A stretch of 64,000 nt of DNA from Paenibacillus sp. SYP-B3998 (GCF_010820665.1 NZ_JAAIKC010000009.1:186001-250000), one strand, 5' to 3'. Positions 25,057-33,775 are shown, counted from the first letter of the stretch. The notes: a model not told the origin generated them from the letters alone. Numbers and translations are program-made.

Positions 25057-25167
25057 ATGAGAAGATTGCTGCTTTTTCAACTTAGGCTTTTGAGACGAAG
25101 CATCCGGGCGAACCGAAGACTCTTGATCCGCCTCATCCGCGATTTAGAAAACGGGGACAGCTTCTGA
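25057..25167 (+). CDS. Very small Arg/Leu-rich protein, 36 aa
   Basis: ATG 25057 follows GGGAGGTG (25041-25048) at 8 nt. The 36 codons encode a highly basic amphipathic helix-like peptide that starts MRRLLLFQLRLLRRS and ends DLENGDSF. A ribosome site this good before so short a frame, inside a tight operon, argues that it is translated. No family is recognised. It may bind membrane or RNA, or may only couple translation to the next gene (37 nt away). Confidence 0.4.
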   Translation: MRRLLLFQLRLLRRSIRANRRLLIRLIRDLENGDSF

Positions 25168-25204
25168 TATTGAAAATCTTCAATTGATTGGGGAGGCGTT
25201 AGCC

Positions 25205-26713
25205 GTGTACGGCGGTGAAGAATGGAATTCGCATCTGCTTTTGCGTTACGGCTATACGCTAGATTTTTTCGAACGGTTTGCCCCGCTTCGGTTTCATGGC
25301 GTCGAAATCCCACTGCCGTTAATCAGGCCGTATCATCAGTTTATCCGCCACCATGTTGACAGGAATATGTTCAAATCTGCTTATTTGCAGAAGAGAAATC
25401 ACTTGTGGGGCCTACGCTCCATGCACGATGTTCAGGCTCGATTGCAGAGGCTTCCAAAGCCATTATATAGCTTGGGTTCAGAACAAGGGCGGGATACCAT
25501 ACTTTTGTGTGGTAATTATGCGGATTATGCATTGAAGTACCTCTCGTCGCAAAAAGTTATTTTATTGTCCCACTATCTTTATGAGCGTAAAAGTTTGAAA
25601 AATAAACCTATGCCGAAACAGTTTGAGGTGTACGCGTTAGGGGAGAAGCTACTTTTTGACGATGTCCCCAAGCGGGTGAGGGACAAGCGAAAAGAGCTTT
25701 TTCAGACATTCGAGCGTTTGTATCATTCTTCCCGTAATCAAACGCGGCGCCATGATATACTGACTAGTCCGTCGTTTCGCCGATGGATGCGTGTGCAAAT
25801 TCCGCTCATGACGGAATTGATCCATGCCCTGCACGAATTGATTCGAACCCGACCGATTAAATTAATCGTAGAGCATACGGATTTGCTGCCTCGGCAGAGT
25901 ATTCTTTCGCTGCTTGCAAGAATACACGGGCTGCCGTTTTTGCTCGTACAGCACCACTTATCCAGCGATGCCTCTATGATTCCCGCAAGAGCCAGTCATT
26001 ACGCTGTATGGGGAAAACATATGAGCAACTGGATGATAAACAGAGGCGTAGATCCTGCCCTTATCACGGAATCCGGAAGCGTCAGGCTTGAACTAAGCGC
26101 CAAGTTGGTTGTTCGGACGCGCTCTGATCTGTTTTCCCAATTAGGCTGGCAAGAAACTGTGCCTGTTATTACTTACATGACAGAGCAGTATGGCTTTGGC
26201 ATAAACGCTATCGTGATGGATTGGCTTGTCCAGGCTGTACGTCAATTACCGATTCTGGTGCTGATCAAGCCACATCCTGATGACACAGGAGCTTATGATC
26301 GTTTTATCAACGAACGCATAAGAATGGTTCCTGAGTCGTTTCATTTGCAGGAGGTTCTGCAGGCGTCCGATCTGATTCTTACCATATCGTCTACAACAGG
26401 GGTTGAAGCAGCGATGCTTAACCGGGGAGTCGTTGTGCTTCAACCGGATATGCCTTACGACTATCATTTGAACTATAACGGATATGCCCGTCACTTAGCC
26501 AAGGCGGAAGCCGGCGCCGTCGTGTCATCCTCTAGTGAATTGACGGAGTGCTTGCGACGGTGGCTGGAGGAGGAGTCCTTTCGTAGCGAGCTGCAAAAAA
26601 AAGGCGGAGTTTTCAAAGATTTAACGTTGAATCCCGATGAGCCTCAGCCCGGATTCCGTGTTTATCAACTGATCCAACAACTGCTTCACTCCTCTGGAAA
26701 GGAGCGTTCATGA
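25205..26713 (+). CDS. Putative nonulosonate glycosyltransferase, paralogue 3 of 3
   Basis: 502 aa from GTG 25205, which GGGGAGG precedes. The start was chosen because VYGGEEWNSHLLLRYGY then aligns with the N-termini of the two paralogues. It has IVEHTDLL in place of ILDHSELI, KPHPDD (about 354, HP motif) and ISSTTGVEAA (about 394). It is the most divergent of the three and is separated from them by two small genes. A different acceptor or linkage is plausible. The end overlaps the acyltransferase start (ATGATGA). Confidence 0.6.
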   Translation: MYGGEEWNSHLLLRYGYTLDFFERFAPLRFHGVEIPLPLIRPYHQFIRHHVDRNMFKSAYLQKRNHLWGLRSMHDVQARLQRLPKPLYSLGSEQGRDTILLCGNYADYALKYLSSQKVILLSHYLYERKSLKNKPMPKQFEVYALGEKLLFDDVPKRVRDKRKELFQTFERLYHSSRNQTRRHDILTSPSFRRWMRVQIPLMTELIHALHELIRTRPIKLIVEHTDLLPRQSILSLLARIHGLPFLLVQHHLSSDASMIPARASHYAVWGKHMSNWMINRGVDPALITESGSVRLELSAKLVVRTRSDLFSQLGWQETVPVITYMTEQYGFGINAIVMDWLVQAVRQLPILVLIKPHPDDTGAYDRFINERIRMVPESFHLQEVLQASDLILTISSTTGVEAAMLNRGVVVLQPDMPYDYHLNYNGYARHLAKAEAGAVVSSSSELTECLRRWLEEESFRSELQKKGGVFKDLTLNPDEPQPGFRVYQLIQQLLHSSGKERS

Positions 26714-27351
26714 TGATTGGTATTGTCGGAGCTGGCGGTCACGCCAAAGTGGTCACGGATCTGCTCAGACGTACAAACCGGAATATGAGGTTTGTTTATT
26801 TGTCTGCGGATGCATCCTGCACAGGGTATGAGGATATGCCGTGTTACCTTGATTCCGAACCGTCCTATAGGAGCCTTCGTTCATCCGTAGAGGGGTGGCA
26901 TGTCGCTATTGGAAACACGCTGATTCGTAAGCGCAAAACGGAATGGATGCTTGCTAACGGATTGCTGCTCATTAACGCGATCCATGACCGGAGTGTTTGC
27001 GCGGAGCAATCGGAAATCGGCATCGGTTCAAGCGTCATGGCTGGAGCCGTCGTTAATCCCTTTGCGGTTATCGGCCAGGGCTGCATTATCAATACTGCAT
27101 CCAGTGTGGATCACGATTGTGTGATTGAAAGCTTTGTGAATATAGGACCTGGATGCAGACTATCGGGATCGGTAAGGGTTGCTCAATTAAGCGATCTGGG
27201 CGCAGGAACGGTAGTGATTCCAGGAGTGAGCATTGGCGAGCATTGCGTAATTGGAGCCGGAGCTGTCGTTATTTCTGATATTCCCGACTATAGTCTTGCC
27301 GTAGGGGTTCCCGCGCGAGTGATTAAGCGGATTGCTAGCGGCAGCTCCTAG
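26710..27351 (+). CDS. NeuD/PglD/LegH-like sugar O/N-acyltransferase
   Basis: This 213-aa protein has an N-terminal Rossmann-like part (GIVGAGGHAKVVTDLL) and a left-handed beta-helix of hexapeptide repeats from about residue 95 (IGIGSSVMAGAVVNPFAVIG, VDHDCVI). It ends in the usual VGVPARVIKR. PglD and LegH acetylate the 4-amino group of a UDP-sugar to give UDP-diacetylbacillosamine, and NeuD proteins acetylate sialic acid. In this locus the LegH role fills the gap between the aminotransferase and the 2-epimerase. ATG 26713 is an equally good start. Confidence 0.82.
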   Translation: MMIGIVGAGGHAKVVTDLLRRTNRNMRFVYLSADASCTGYEDMPCYLDSEPSYRSLRSSVEGWHVAIGNTLIRKRKTEWMLANGLLLINAIHDRSVCAEQSEIGIGSSVMAGAVVNPFAVIGQGCIINTASSVDHDCVIESFVNIGPGCRLSGSVRVAQLSDLGAGTVVIPGVSIGEHCVIGAGAVVISDIPDYSLAVGVPARVIKRIASGSS

Positions 27352-27385
27352 GCGATTATAATCAAAGCGACAGGAGTGGTAGGAT

Positions 27386-28393
27386 ATGATGCAATTATGG
27401 GAGCGGCTTTCTAATTCGGCGAAGCCTTACATTATCGCTGAAATTGCTGCTAATCACAATGGAGACCGATTATTGGCCGAGCGGCTGATTTACAAGGCGA
27501 AGGAAGCCGGGGTCGATTGCGTAAAGTTTCAATCATGGACAAAGATCAGCCTCATGATCCAATCGAATTATGATAATGAGTTGGAACGTACACTGGATCA
27601 ATTTAGTATGACCGAAGAGAAGCTGGTTGATATGAAGCAGTTGTGCAATCAGATAGGGATCGAATTTGCCTGCACCCCATTTTCTAAGCGAGAAATTGAC
27701 TTTCTCGTCCAGTTAGGTGTCCCTTTTATCAAACTTTCATCGACAGAGCTCACCAATATTCCATTGCTTCAGTATGCAGGCGCTACAGGTCTTACGATCG
27801 TTTTGTCGACAGGAATGGGGGGATCGGAAGAAATCGCCGAAGCCGTAAGCGTGCTGGAACAAACAGGAAATACTTCAATCGTACTACTTCATTGCGTGTC
27901 GGTATATCCGCCGAAAGACGAACACGTTAATTTGAACAATTTGGATGGACTGCGTGCGAGGTATCCCTATCCCATTGGTTTCTCTGACCATACAATTGGG
28001 ACGGCCATTCCGATTGCGGCTGCCGCCAAAGGGGCTCGGGTCATCGAAAAGCATTTCACGTTAGATAAAGGCTTGCCTGGTTGGGATCATCAAGTATCGG
28101 CAACTCCGGAGGAAATGACACAGATTGTTACGGACGTTGGGCGCATTCAAAGCGCACTCGGCAGCTTTGATCGCCGGTTGAGCGAAGAGGAGGAGCGAAA
28201 TCGTGCGTTTTTTCGCAGAAGCGTCGTTGCCGCACGGGAGATTCAAGCAGGTAAAGTGATCGACTATGACGATTTGGATACAAAGCGGCCGGGAACAGGA
28301 CTGTCTCCGAGGCTGATCGGACAAATTGTAGGGAAGGCAGCCACACGAACGATTGGCTTCGATGAACTACTCTCGATAAGCGACTTCGAGTAG
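27386..28393 (+). CDS. neuB: Nonulosonic acid synthase, NeuB/LegI type
   Basis: This 335-aa enzyme condenses phosphoenolpyruvate with a ManNAc-type sugar to form the nine-carbon acid. All canonical motifs are present: EIAANHNGD near the N-terminus, VKFQSW, FIKLSSTE (about 113-120), GFSDHTIG (about 197-204) and EKHFTLDK (about 223). A C-terminal SAF domain includes KRPGTGLSP. ATG follows AGGAGTGG. It is the last gene of the operon, and repeat D with its terminator follows after about 150 bp. Legionaminic acid is inferred as product from the locus content. Confidence 0.9.
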   Translation: MMQLWERLSNSAKPYIIAEIAANHNGDRLLAERLIYKAKEAGVDCVKFQSWTKISLMIQSNYDNELERTLDQFSMTEEKLVDMKQLCNQIGIEFACTPFSKREIDFLVQLGVPFIKLSSTELTNIPLLQYAGATGLTIVLSTGMGGSEEIAEAVSVLEQTGNTSIVLLHCVSVYPPKDEHVNLNNLDGLRARYPYPIGFSDHTIGTAIPIAAAAKGARVIEKHFTLDKGLPGWDHQVSATPEEMTQIVTDVGRIQSALGSFDRRLSEEEERNRAFFRRSVVAAREIQAGKVIDYDDLDTKRPGTGLSPRLIGQIVGKAATRTIGFDELLSISDFE

Positions 28394-28476
28394 AGCGCAT
28401 CGGATTCGATAAGGCCGAGCGAGCGAGAGGGCTAGAACTGACCTGATGGTCTATGGGTTATCGAACAACGTACAAA

Positions 28477-28579
28477 ATTGTTGCTTTACAAGGCTTTACG
28501 GACTAGTCTCGCTTATGGTTTTAACCCGAAAATCACCAAAAAAAGGAACGCATGCCTCGTTGGCTGAGTTCCTTTTTTT
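28477..28579. repeat. Repeat copy D with terminator hairpin
   Basis: This copy carries ACAAGGCTTTACG (28488-28500), the stretch AAATCACCAAAAAAAGGAA and the hairpin GGAACGCATGCC (28545-28556) with GGCTGAGTTCC (28562-28572), then seven T. Spacing from the first motif to the hairpin is 57 bp, against 59 in copy C. Both copies face the same way and bracket the sugar locus. It is the first terminator after neuB. The 22 bp at 28584-28604 match the module after copy A. Confidence 0.65.
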
Positions 28580-28692
28580 GTGCAGCGCGAATAACCCTTG
28601 TGGGGTAAGGGGCAAGAGTAACAATATGACCCGACAGAAATGGGGGACTGAAAGGTAATAAACGCAGCAGCGGATCCGATGATGCACGATGA

Positions 28693-28811
28693 TCAGATAA
28701 GTGGAATTTTGAGGCCATTCTCAATGAAGTTGTTGCAACTACTCTGCAATCGGGTCGCAAGCCTTCTAGTTACGAATGCCTTGCTGCAATTAATTTGATT
28801 ACAATATTCGG
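28693..28811 (+). pseudogene. Possible remnant of a small gene
   Basis: An open frame without a start codon (stop at 28690-28692 before it) encodes FEAILNEVVATTLQSGRKP, then PSSYECLAAINL and LNSLLSN. It looks like real protein sequence and resembles the small protein at 24809 from AINL onward. It runs into the convergent DUF3189 gene. Evidence is weak, and the rest of 28580-28811 shows nothing else. Confidence 0.25.
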
Positions 28812-29321
28812 CTACTTGAATTCCTTATTATCCAACATAATTAATTGTTGTGAGGTCGAAGTTTTCGCGATTTTTTTGGTATGGTGAACGAGATGAATAA
28901 TGTCTTGATAGGCTTGTTTCGCCCCAATAACCAATAAAGGTACTCCAATGAAATCAATCTTGAGCCATCGAGAAAGCATGCCTCCGCATGTCATGGTAAA
29001 AGGCACGGTGGGGGACGTATTGGATAGAATGATTTTTTCATGAAGCAATTCTTCTTCGATCAGCATATCAATTAAATTAAAAACGCCTGGAATTAGAATC
29101 TTGGATCTTCCCCGGCCCATTGTATAAACTTTATTACCATCTTCGTCTTTACCGTGAAAGTACAATTTTCCTCTATCCTTATAAATCAGTTTATTGAAAT
29201 TATGCGTGTTTAATATTTCGATTTTCGTGGGCTCGTGAGATTCATCCAACTTATTCAGATGATATGCTGCTGCTAAAACAGTCGTATGCGTTCCGCCGAA
29301 ATCATTATAAATATAAATCAT
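28812..29321 (-). CDS. DUF3189-family protein
   Basis: 169 aa from ATG 29321 (MIYIYNDFGGTHTTVLAA), which GAGGTGGG precedes. A longer frame to 29492 covers the divergent gene's promoter and is rejected. YNDFGGTHTT at the start is the feature I associate with DUF3189, a small P-loop-like family of spore-forming Firmicutes without a known role. The gene is visibly richer in A and T than the sugar locus. It is divergent from the DUF1835 gene. Confidence 0.65.
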   Translation of the reverse strand: MIYIYNDFGGTHTTVLAAAYHLNKLDESHEPTKIEILNTHNFNKLIYKDRGKLYFHGKDEDGNKVYTMGRGRSKILIPGVFNLIDMLIEEELLHEKIILSNTSPTVPFTMTCGGMLSRWLKIDFIGVPLLVIGAKQAYQDIIHLVHHTKKIAKTSTSQQLIMLDNKEFK

Positions 29322-29475
29322 AGTTGAACCCACCTCATTTTTGGCATTTATAGAATTTTTACCATTATCCCCAAAAACGTAACTTACATGTATTTCCAAG
29401 GCGACTTCTTTTGGAAACGTATATAATAAAGCCCAAAAGCGCGCAATGAACACGTACTTAAGGGGATTATAAAAT

Positions 29476-30312
29476 ATGGATGTTATACACATGAGCTTCG
29501 GGGATTCTGCATATGGGAATTTGAAATATGTTTTTCAAAAAAGTAAGGAGCACCAAAATGAACAAATCATTTGTATCAATGAAGATTTTTCAATCGGTCC
29601 TCTTTATAAATTAGAATCTGAAGAAGGAATGCAGGAAAGAAAGCAATGGTTGAAACAATTATTAACACAAACAGGGTCAGTCTCAGATACAGATTACTTA
29701 GATTGGATTGAAACAACTCTCAAAAATAATTTACAAGTCGCAATTGGAATTCCAAATAATAGTAAAGTAATCTTATGGCATGGTGACAATACATCTGATG
29801 AAATCGGGTTAAGGTTTGTCGCATTTTTGCTTCAAAACAAAAGCATTCAATTTGAAACGGTTAATGTTACAGTATACAGTCGCTATATAGGATTCACAGT
29901 ACGGGACTTACAGAACAAAGAAGTTCCAGATGTGATAAGAAGCTTAGGTGAGATGCCTCCAAATCTGATTCTAGATGCTCTTCAAATGAAAAAAAGTGTA
30001 TCTAATATAAAAATTGAAATTTTAATAAATGATTGGAAAGAATGGTCTCAAACGAAAGGGATATTAAGGATATTACTAGATGGGAAAGTAGTGGCTGTAT
30101 CTGAAGATTATTATGATGCATCTATCTTAGAGAATACACCGAATGAATATCAAAGAGCCTCTTATGTTGTAGGAGAAGTAATGGGGAAAATTGAACAGTG
30201 TATAGGTGATACGTATTTAACTTTCCGTGTACAACAGTTGATTCAACAAAGAAAATTAAGTTATCAAGGAGATGTGGGATTTTTAAGTAAAATGGAAATT
30301 CGATTACCTTAG
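29476..30312 (+). CDS. DUF1835 domain protein
   Basis: This 278-aa protein opens with MDVIHMSFGDSAYGNLKYVF, the typical start of DUF1835. A C-terminal part fits the associated DUF3658 (from about residue 165). The function of the family is unknown. The gene is strongly AT-rich in its third codon positions compared with neighbours on either side, which suggests separate acquisition. AGGGGATT precedes the ATG. A bidirectional terminator follows. Confidence 0.75.
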   Translation: MDVIHMSFGDSAYGNLKYVFQKSKEHQNEQIICINEDFSIGPLYKLESEEGMQERKQWLKQLLTQTGSVSDTDYLDWIETTLKNNLQVAIGIPNNSKVILWHGDNTSDEIGLRFVAFLLQNKSIQFETVNVTVYSRYIGFTVRDLQNKEVPDVIRSLGEMPPNLILDALQMKKSVSNIKIEILINDWKEWSQTKGILRILLDGKVVAVSEDYYDASILENTPNEYQRASYVVGEVMGKIEQCIGDTYLTFRVQQLIQQRKLSYQGDVGFLSKMEIRLP

Positions 30313-30341
30313 ATAGGCTCTATATGCATGATCAATTGTAT

Positions 30342-30385
30342 AAAAAAAGAGAAAGATCCATGTATACATGAATCTCTCTCTTTTT
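30342..30385. terminator. Bidirectional terminator between DUF1835 gene and pdp
   Basis: AAAAAAAGAGAAAGAT...CATG pairs with CATGAATCTCTCTCTTTTT around a short loop (TATA region 30361-30366). A- and T-tracts lie at the two ends, and the genes converge here. Confidence 0.75.
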
Positions 30386-30400
30386 GCGGTTCAACGCGAT

Positions 30401-31702
30401 TTAATGAATGATGTCATAAATCAAAACAGGCTCTTCACAAGCTTCATTTTGAATAGAAAAAGCTTGCTCAATTTTAGCGGCAATCGCAGAGACATTTTCC
30501 TGATTCGCATGTAGGATGGCAATCGTTTCACCTTGACGAACGGCTTGCCCGACTTTTTTCGTAAGCATGACGCCAACAGCAAGGTCGATGGAAGATTCTT
30601 TTGTCGGTCTTCCAGCGCCTAATAGCATAGCTGCGATGCCAATTTCTTCAGCTTGGATGGCATGGATATAACCGTCGACGGGAGCCGTCACGCTCACTTG
30701 GTAAGGTGCCTTCGGCAGTTTATCAGGATCATCGATCACATCGGTGGTGCCGCCTTGGGCCGCAACGAATTGTTTAAGCACCTCTAGCGCTTTGCCACTA
30801 CGAATGAGCTCTTCAAGCAAGCTGTACGCTTGATCGTAGGTATCGGCTTTACCGCCGAGAACAACCATATGCGCGCCTAGCGTTAGGACGAGGCGGGTTA
30901 AATCTTCAGGTCCTTGACCACGCAGGGTGTCAATGGCTTCTCTGATTTCCAAGGAATTGCCCACAGCATAGCCAAGCGGTTGGCTCATATCGCTGATGAT
31001 CGCAACGGTATGTCTGCCCAGCTCGCGTCCAATGTCAACCATCGCCGAGGCAAGCGCTTTGGCATCATCAAGCGATTTCATGAAGGCGCCCGCGCCCGTT
31101 TTCACATCCAGGACAATGGCGTCTGCGCCTGCGGCGATCTTTTTGCTCATAATTGAGCTGGCGATGAGCGGAATGGAATCCACAGTCGCCGTTACATCGC
31201 GGAGACCGTATAATTTTTTGTCAGCAGGTGTTAAGTTACCGCTTTGGCCAATGACAGCTATCTTGAATTCGTTCACGTTGTGGATGAATTCCTCGGGGGT
31301 GAGTTCCACGTGAAAGCCTGGAATTGACTCCAACTTATCAATCGTTCCACCTGTGTGGCCGAGGCCTCTTCCTGACATTTTGGCTACGGGAATGCCGGCC
31401 GCTGCGACGAGCGGGGCGAGGATAATCGTTGTGGTATCGCCAACGCCACCTGTACTATGCTTATCTACCTTAACGCCTTCAATTTCGGATAAATTGACCA
31501 TATCGCCGGATAGCGTCATCGCCATGGTTAGATGGGCAACTTCTTCGGAAGTCATCCCTTTAAAATAAATCGCCATCGCCCATGCGGACAGCTGATAGTC
31601 CGGAATGTCACTTTTGGTGTATCCCTTTATAATGAAATCAATTTCTTGCTTGCTTAAGATTCCGCCATCTCTTTTCTTGGCGATTAGGTCTACCATACGC
31701 AT
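30401..31702 (-). CDS. pdp: Pyrimidine-nucleoside phosphorylase
   Basis: This 433-aa enzyme cleaves (deoxy)uridine and thymidine with phosphate to base and (deoxy)ribose-1-phosphate. Motifs are [12 protein letters not shown] (phosphate loop), [19 protein letters not shown] and the C-terminal PYNP domain. Three ATGs lie close together. ATG 31702 is chosen because GAGGTGA lies 6-7 nt before it, while the one at 31708 abuts that site. It is divergent from deoR-deoC, with which it forms a deoxynucleoside salvage pathway. A DeoR-like site lies in its leader. Confidence 0.93.
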   Translation of the reverse strand: MRMVDLIAKKRDGGILSKQEIDFIIKGYTKSDIPDYQLSAWAMAIYFKGMTSEEVAHLTMAMTLSGDMVNLSEIEGVKVDKHSTGGVGDTTTIILAPLVAAAGIPVAKMSGRGLGHTGGTIDKLESIPGFHVELTPEEFIHNVNEFKIAVIGQSGNLTPADKKLYGLRDVTATVDSIPLIASSIMSKKIAAGADAIVLDVKTGAGAFMKSLDDAKALASAMVDIGRELGRHTVAIISDMSQPLGYAVGNSLEIREAIDTLRGQGPEDLTRLVLTLGAHMVVLGGKADTYDQAYSLLEELIRSGKALEVLKQFVAAQGGTTDVIDDPDKLPKAPYQVSVTAPVDGYIHAIQAEEIGIAAMLLGAGRPTKESSIDLAVGVMLTKKVGQAVRQGETIAILHANQENVSAIAAKIEQAFSIQNEACEEPVLIYDIIH

Positions 31703-31721
31703 GTGCATTCACCTCAACAAG

Positions 31722-31736
31722 AATTTGTTTAAATGG
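31722..31736. promoter_or_regulatory. Candidate DeoR operator near pdp
   Basis: AATTTGTTTAAATGG matches 12 of 15 positions of AATCTGTTTAAAGGC in the deoR promoter. It lies in the pdp leader, about 20 nt upstream of the start codon. Confidence 0.45.
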
Positions 31737-31768
31737 TTTATAATAACAACTTTATATATTCTCATAAT

Positions 31769-31792
31769 AGCTGAAAAAATAAACAAATGTAA
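31769..31792 (-). promoter_or_regulatory. Possible promoter of pdp
   Basis: On the minus strand TTTACA (complement of about 31787-31792) and TATTAT lie 18 bp apart, about 70 nt before the start codon. Positions of the -10 are approximate. Confidence 0.4.
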
Positions 31793-31884
31793 AGATGGCT
31801 TTTTTCTAAATTTCACAACGTGCTAGTTTCTTAGCTTTGCTGTTCTTAGGGGAAACAGCTCCTTTTTTAGTATCAATACTTTGC

Positions 31885-31949
31885 AATCTGTTTGAACGAT
31901 TGATAATCTGTTTAAAGGCATTGTCTTTTTTATAAAATCTCCGTATAAT
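31885..31949 (+). promoter_or_regulatory. deoR promoter with two direct-repeat operators
   Basis: AATCTGTTTGAACGATTG (31885-31902) and AATCTGTTTAAAGGCATTG (31905-31923) are direct repeats exactly 20 bp apart, two helical turns. The second overlaps the -35 box TTGTCT (31921-31926). TATAAT follows at 31944-31949 after 17 bp. This fits autoregulation by the SorC/DeoR-type protein encoded downstream. Confidence 0.65.
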
Positions 31950-32014
31950 TATATATGAAATTATGTTTATTTGTTTTGAACGTTATTTCAAACGATGTAG
32001 AAGGACGGAGACAT

Positions 32015-32953
32015 ATGGGTGGAGACAAGCTGGATAAAATCATTGATGCAGCAAGGATGTACTATCAATTAGACTATAACCAACAGGATATTGCCAAGAA
32101 ATTAGGAGTATCACGCCCAACGGTTTCAAGATTTTTGCAGCAAGCGAAAACGGAGGGTATTGTCCAAATTAAGATTATGGACCCTACTGAAAATAATGAG
32201 AATCTAGCCGCCGAGTTAGAACAGAAGTTCAGCCTGAAGAAGGTCATCGTAGCATCGGTTCCACAATATGAGGAGCCTATCGTCAAGAAGTACTTGGGCG
32301 AGGCCGCGGCGGATTATTTGTATCAAATTGTGAAAGATGGAGACACAATTGCGACTTCCTGGGGGACTACGCTCTATGAGGTAGCTGTGCAGTTGCAAAA
32401 TAAGCATGTGAAAGATGTTGCTGTTGTCCAGCTTAACGGCGGTGTCAGTTATTCGGAAACAAATACATACGCTTCAGAGATTCTCCATCTCTTTGGAGCT
32501 GCCTATAATACGAATCCGCATCTGCTGCCGTTACCCGCAATCGTTGATCACGCTGTCGTTAGGGAAGCTATTGAGACTGATCGGCATATCCGCAAAATTC
32601 TGGATATGGGGAAGAAAGCCAATATTGCGATATTCACGGTTGGAAGTCCATCTGAAGATTCTGTCCTGATCAAAGCTAATTATTTCTCTCCGGCGGATTT
32701 GGACATCATTCACGCTAAGGGCGTGGGCGATATCTGTTCTCGCTACATTGATCTGGAAGGCTCGATTTGTAGTGAAGAGCTGGATCGCCGCACGATTGGC
32801 ATCCATTTGACCGAGCTGAGAAATAAAGAAAAGGCGATTCTTGTTGCTGGGGGCAGGAAGAAGATTGAGTCCATCTATGGGGCTATACGTGGGAGATACA
32901 CCAATACATTAGTTACGGATCAGTTTACAGCCAAGCATCTGCTTGAATATTAA
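32015..32953 (+). CDS. deoR: Deoxyribonucleoside regulator, SorC/DeoR (B. subtilis type)
   Basis: 312 aa from ATG 32015 ([17 protein letters not shown]), which GGACGGAG precedes. In-frame codons from 31955 cover the promoter. The HTH reads [20 protein letters not shown]. The rest is the SorC-family sugar-phosphate binding domain, with [16 protein letters not shown]. The effector in B. subtilis is deoxyribose-5-phosphate. It overlaps or adjoins deoC and is divergent from pdp, so one regulator probably controls the whole salvage set. Confidence 0.88.
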   Translation: MGGDKLDKIIDAARMYYQLDYNQQDIAKKLGVSRPTVSRFLQQAKTEGIVQIKIMDPTENNENLAAELEQKFSLKKVIVASVPQYEEPIVKKYLGEAAADYLYQIVKDGDTIATSWGTTLYEVAVQLQNKHVKDVAVVQLNGGVSYSETNTYASEILHLFGAAYNTNPHLLPLPAIVDHAVVREAIETDRHIRKILDMGKKANIAIFTVGSPSEDSVLIKANYFSPADLDIIHAKGVGDICSRYIDLEGSICSEELDRRTIGIHLTELRNKEKAILVAGGRKKIESIYGAIRGRYTNTLVTDQFTAKHLLEY

Positions 32954-32981
32954 AAATAACGAGTTGGAAATGGAGAATACC

Positions 32982-33653
32982 ATGGAACAAAATCAAATTG
33001 CACGACTCATCGATCATACCTTATTGAAACCTGATGCTGCACAAAATGAAATTGTTAAACTTTGTGGCGAAGCGAAGCAATACAACTTCGCAACCGTATG
33101 TGTGAACCCGCATTGGGTAACTTTGGCTGCCAAGGAACTTGCAGGTACTGAGGTTGGGATTACGACTGTTATCGGTTTTCCTTTAGGGGCGACAACAACT
33201 TTTTCCAAAATGGCGGAAGCGCGCGATGCGATTGCCAATGGGGCGACTGAGATTGATATGGTGCTTAATATCGGAGCCCTTAAATCCGGCGATTTAGAAA
33301 CTGTGCGAACCGATGTTGAAGGCGTGGTTCAGGCTGCAAACGGGCAGGCTGTCGTGAAAGTGATCCTCGAAACAGGCTTATTGACAGATGAAGAAAAGGT
33401 GAAGGCCTGCACGATTTGCAAGCAGGCTGGAGCGGACTTTGTCAAAACCTCTACAGGCTTTGGTCATGGTGGAGCTACGGTGGATGATATCGCCTTAATG
33501 AGAAAGACGGTTGGCCCGGAAATGGGCGTGAAAGCTTCCGGCGGTGTCAGAGATAAGGAAACTGCGCTTAAAATTGTGGCTGCCGGGGCATCGCGTATCG
33601 GCGCAAGCGCAAGTATTGCTATCGTGACTGGCGGTCAAGGCGAAGGATACTAA
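32982..33653 (+). CDS. deoC: Deoxyribose-phosphate aldolase
   Basis: This 223-aa class I aldolase splits 2-deoxyribose-5-phosphate into glyceraldehyde-3-phosphate and acetaldehyde. The Schiff-base Lys lies in [11 protein letters not shown] (K about 153). Partner residues are in EIDMVLNIG and GVKASGGVR. The ATG at 32982 follows GGAG at 6 nt. ATG 32970 contains that site and is less likely. It follows deoR by 28 nt, and a terminator follows it. Confidence 0.94.
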   Translation: MEQNQIARLIDHTLLKPDAAQNEIVKLCGEAKQYNFATVCVNPHWVTLAAKELAGTEVGITTVIGFPLGATTTFSKMAEARDAIANGATEIDMVLNIGALKSGDLETVRTDVEGVVQAANGQAVVKVILETGLLTDEEKVKACTICKQAGADFVKTSTGFGHGGATVDDIALMRKTVGPEMGVKASGGVRDKETALKIVAAGASRIGASASIAIVTGGQGEGY

Positions 33654-33678
33654 AGGATTCAACAAATTATATGGAGGA

Positions 33679-33713
33679 ACAGGCGCTTGGATGGGCGCCT
33701 GTTTCTTTTTTTT
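33679..33713 (+). terminator. Intrinsic terminator of deoR-deoC
   Basis: AACAGGCGC (33679-33687) pairs with GCGCCTGTT, followed by a C and seven T. Confidence 0.85.
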
Positions 33714-33775
33714 GTCCGTTTAAATAATGAGTGCATGGTAACAATGGGTGGTAGCTGGAAAATGGAGGTCTGACC

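Noticed and set aside
13190..28393. Pseudaminic acid pathway
   Set aside because: A NeuC-type hydrolysing epimerase is present and no PseG or GNAT-type PseH is visible, so a legionaminic-type product fits better.
28446..28658. 70-aa plus-strand frame over repeat D
   Set aside because: It crosses the hairpin and T-tract of the repeat, and the product has no protein-like character.
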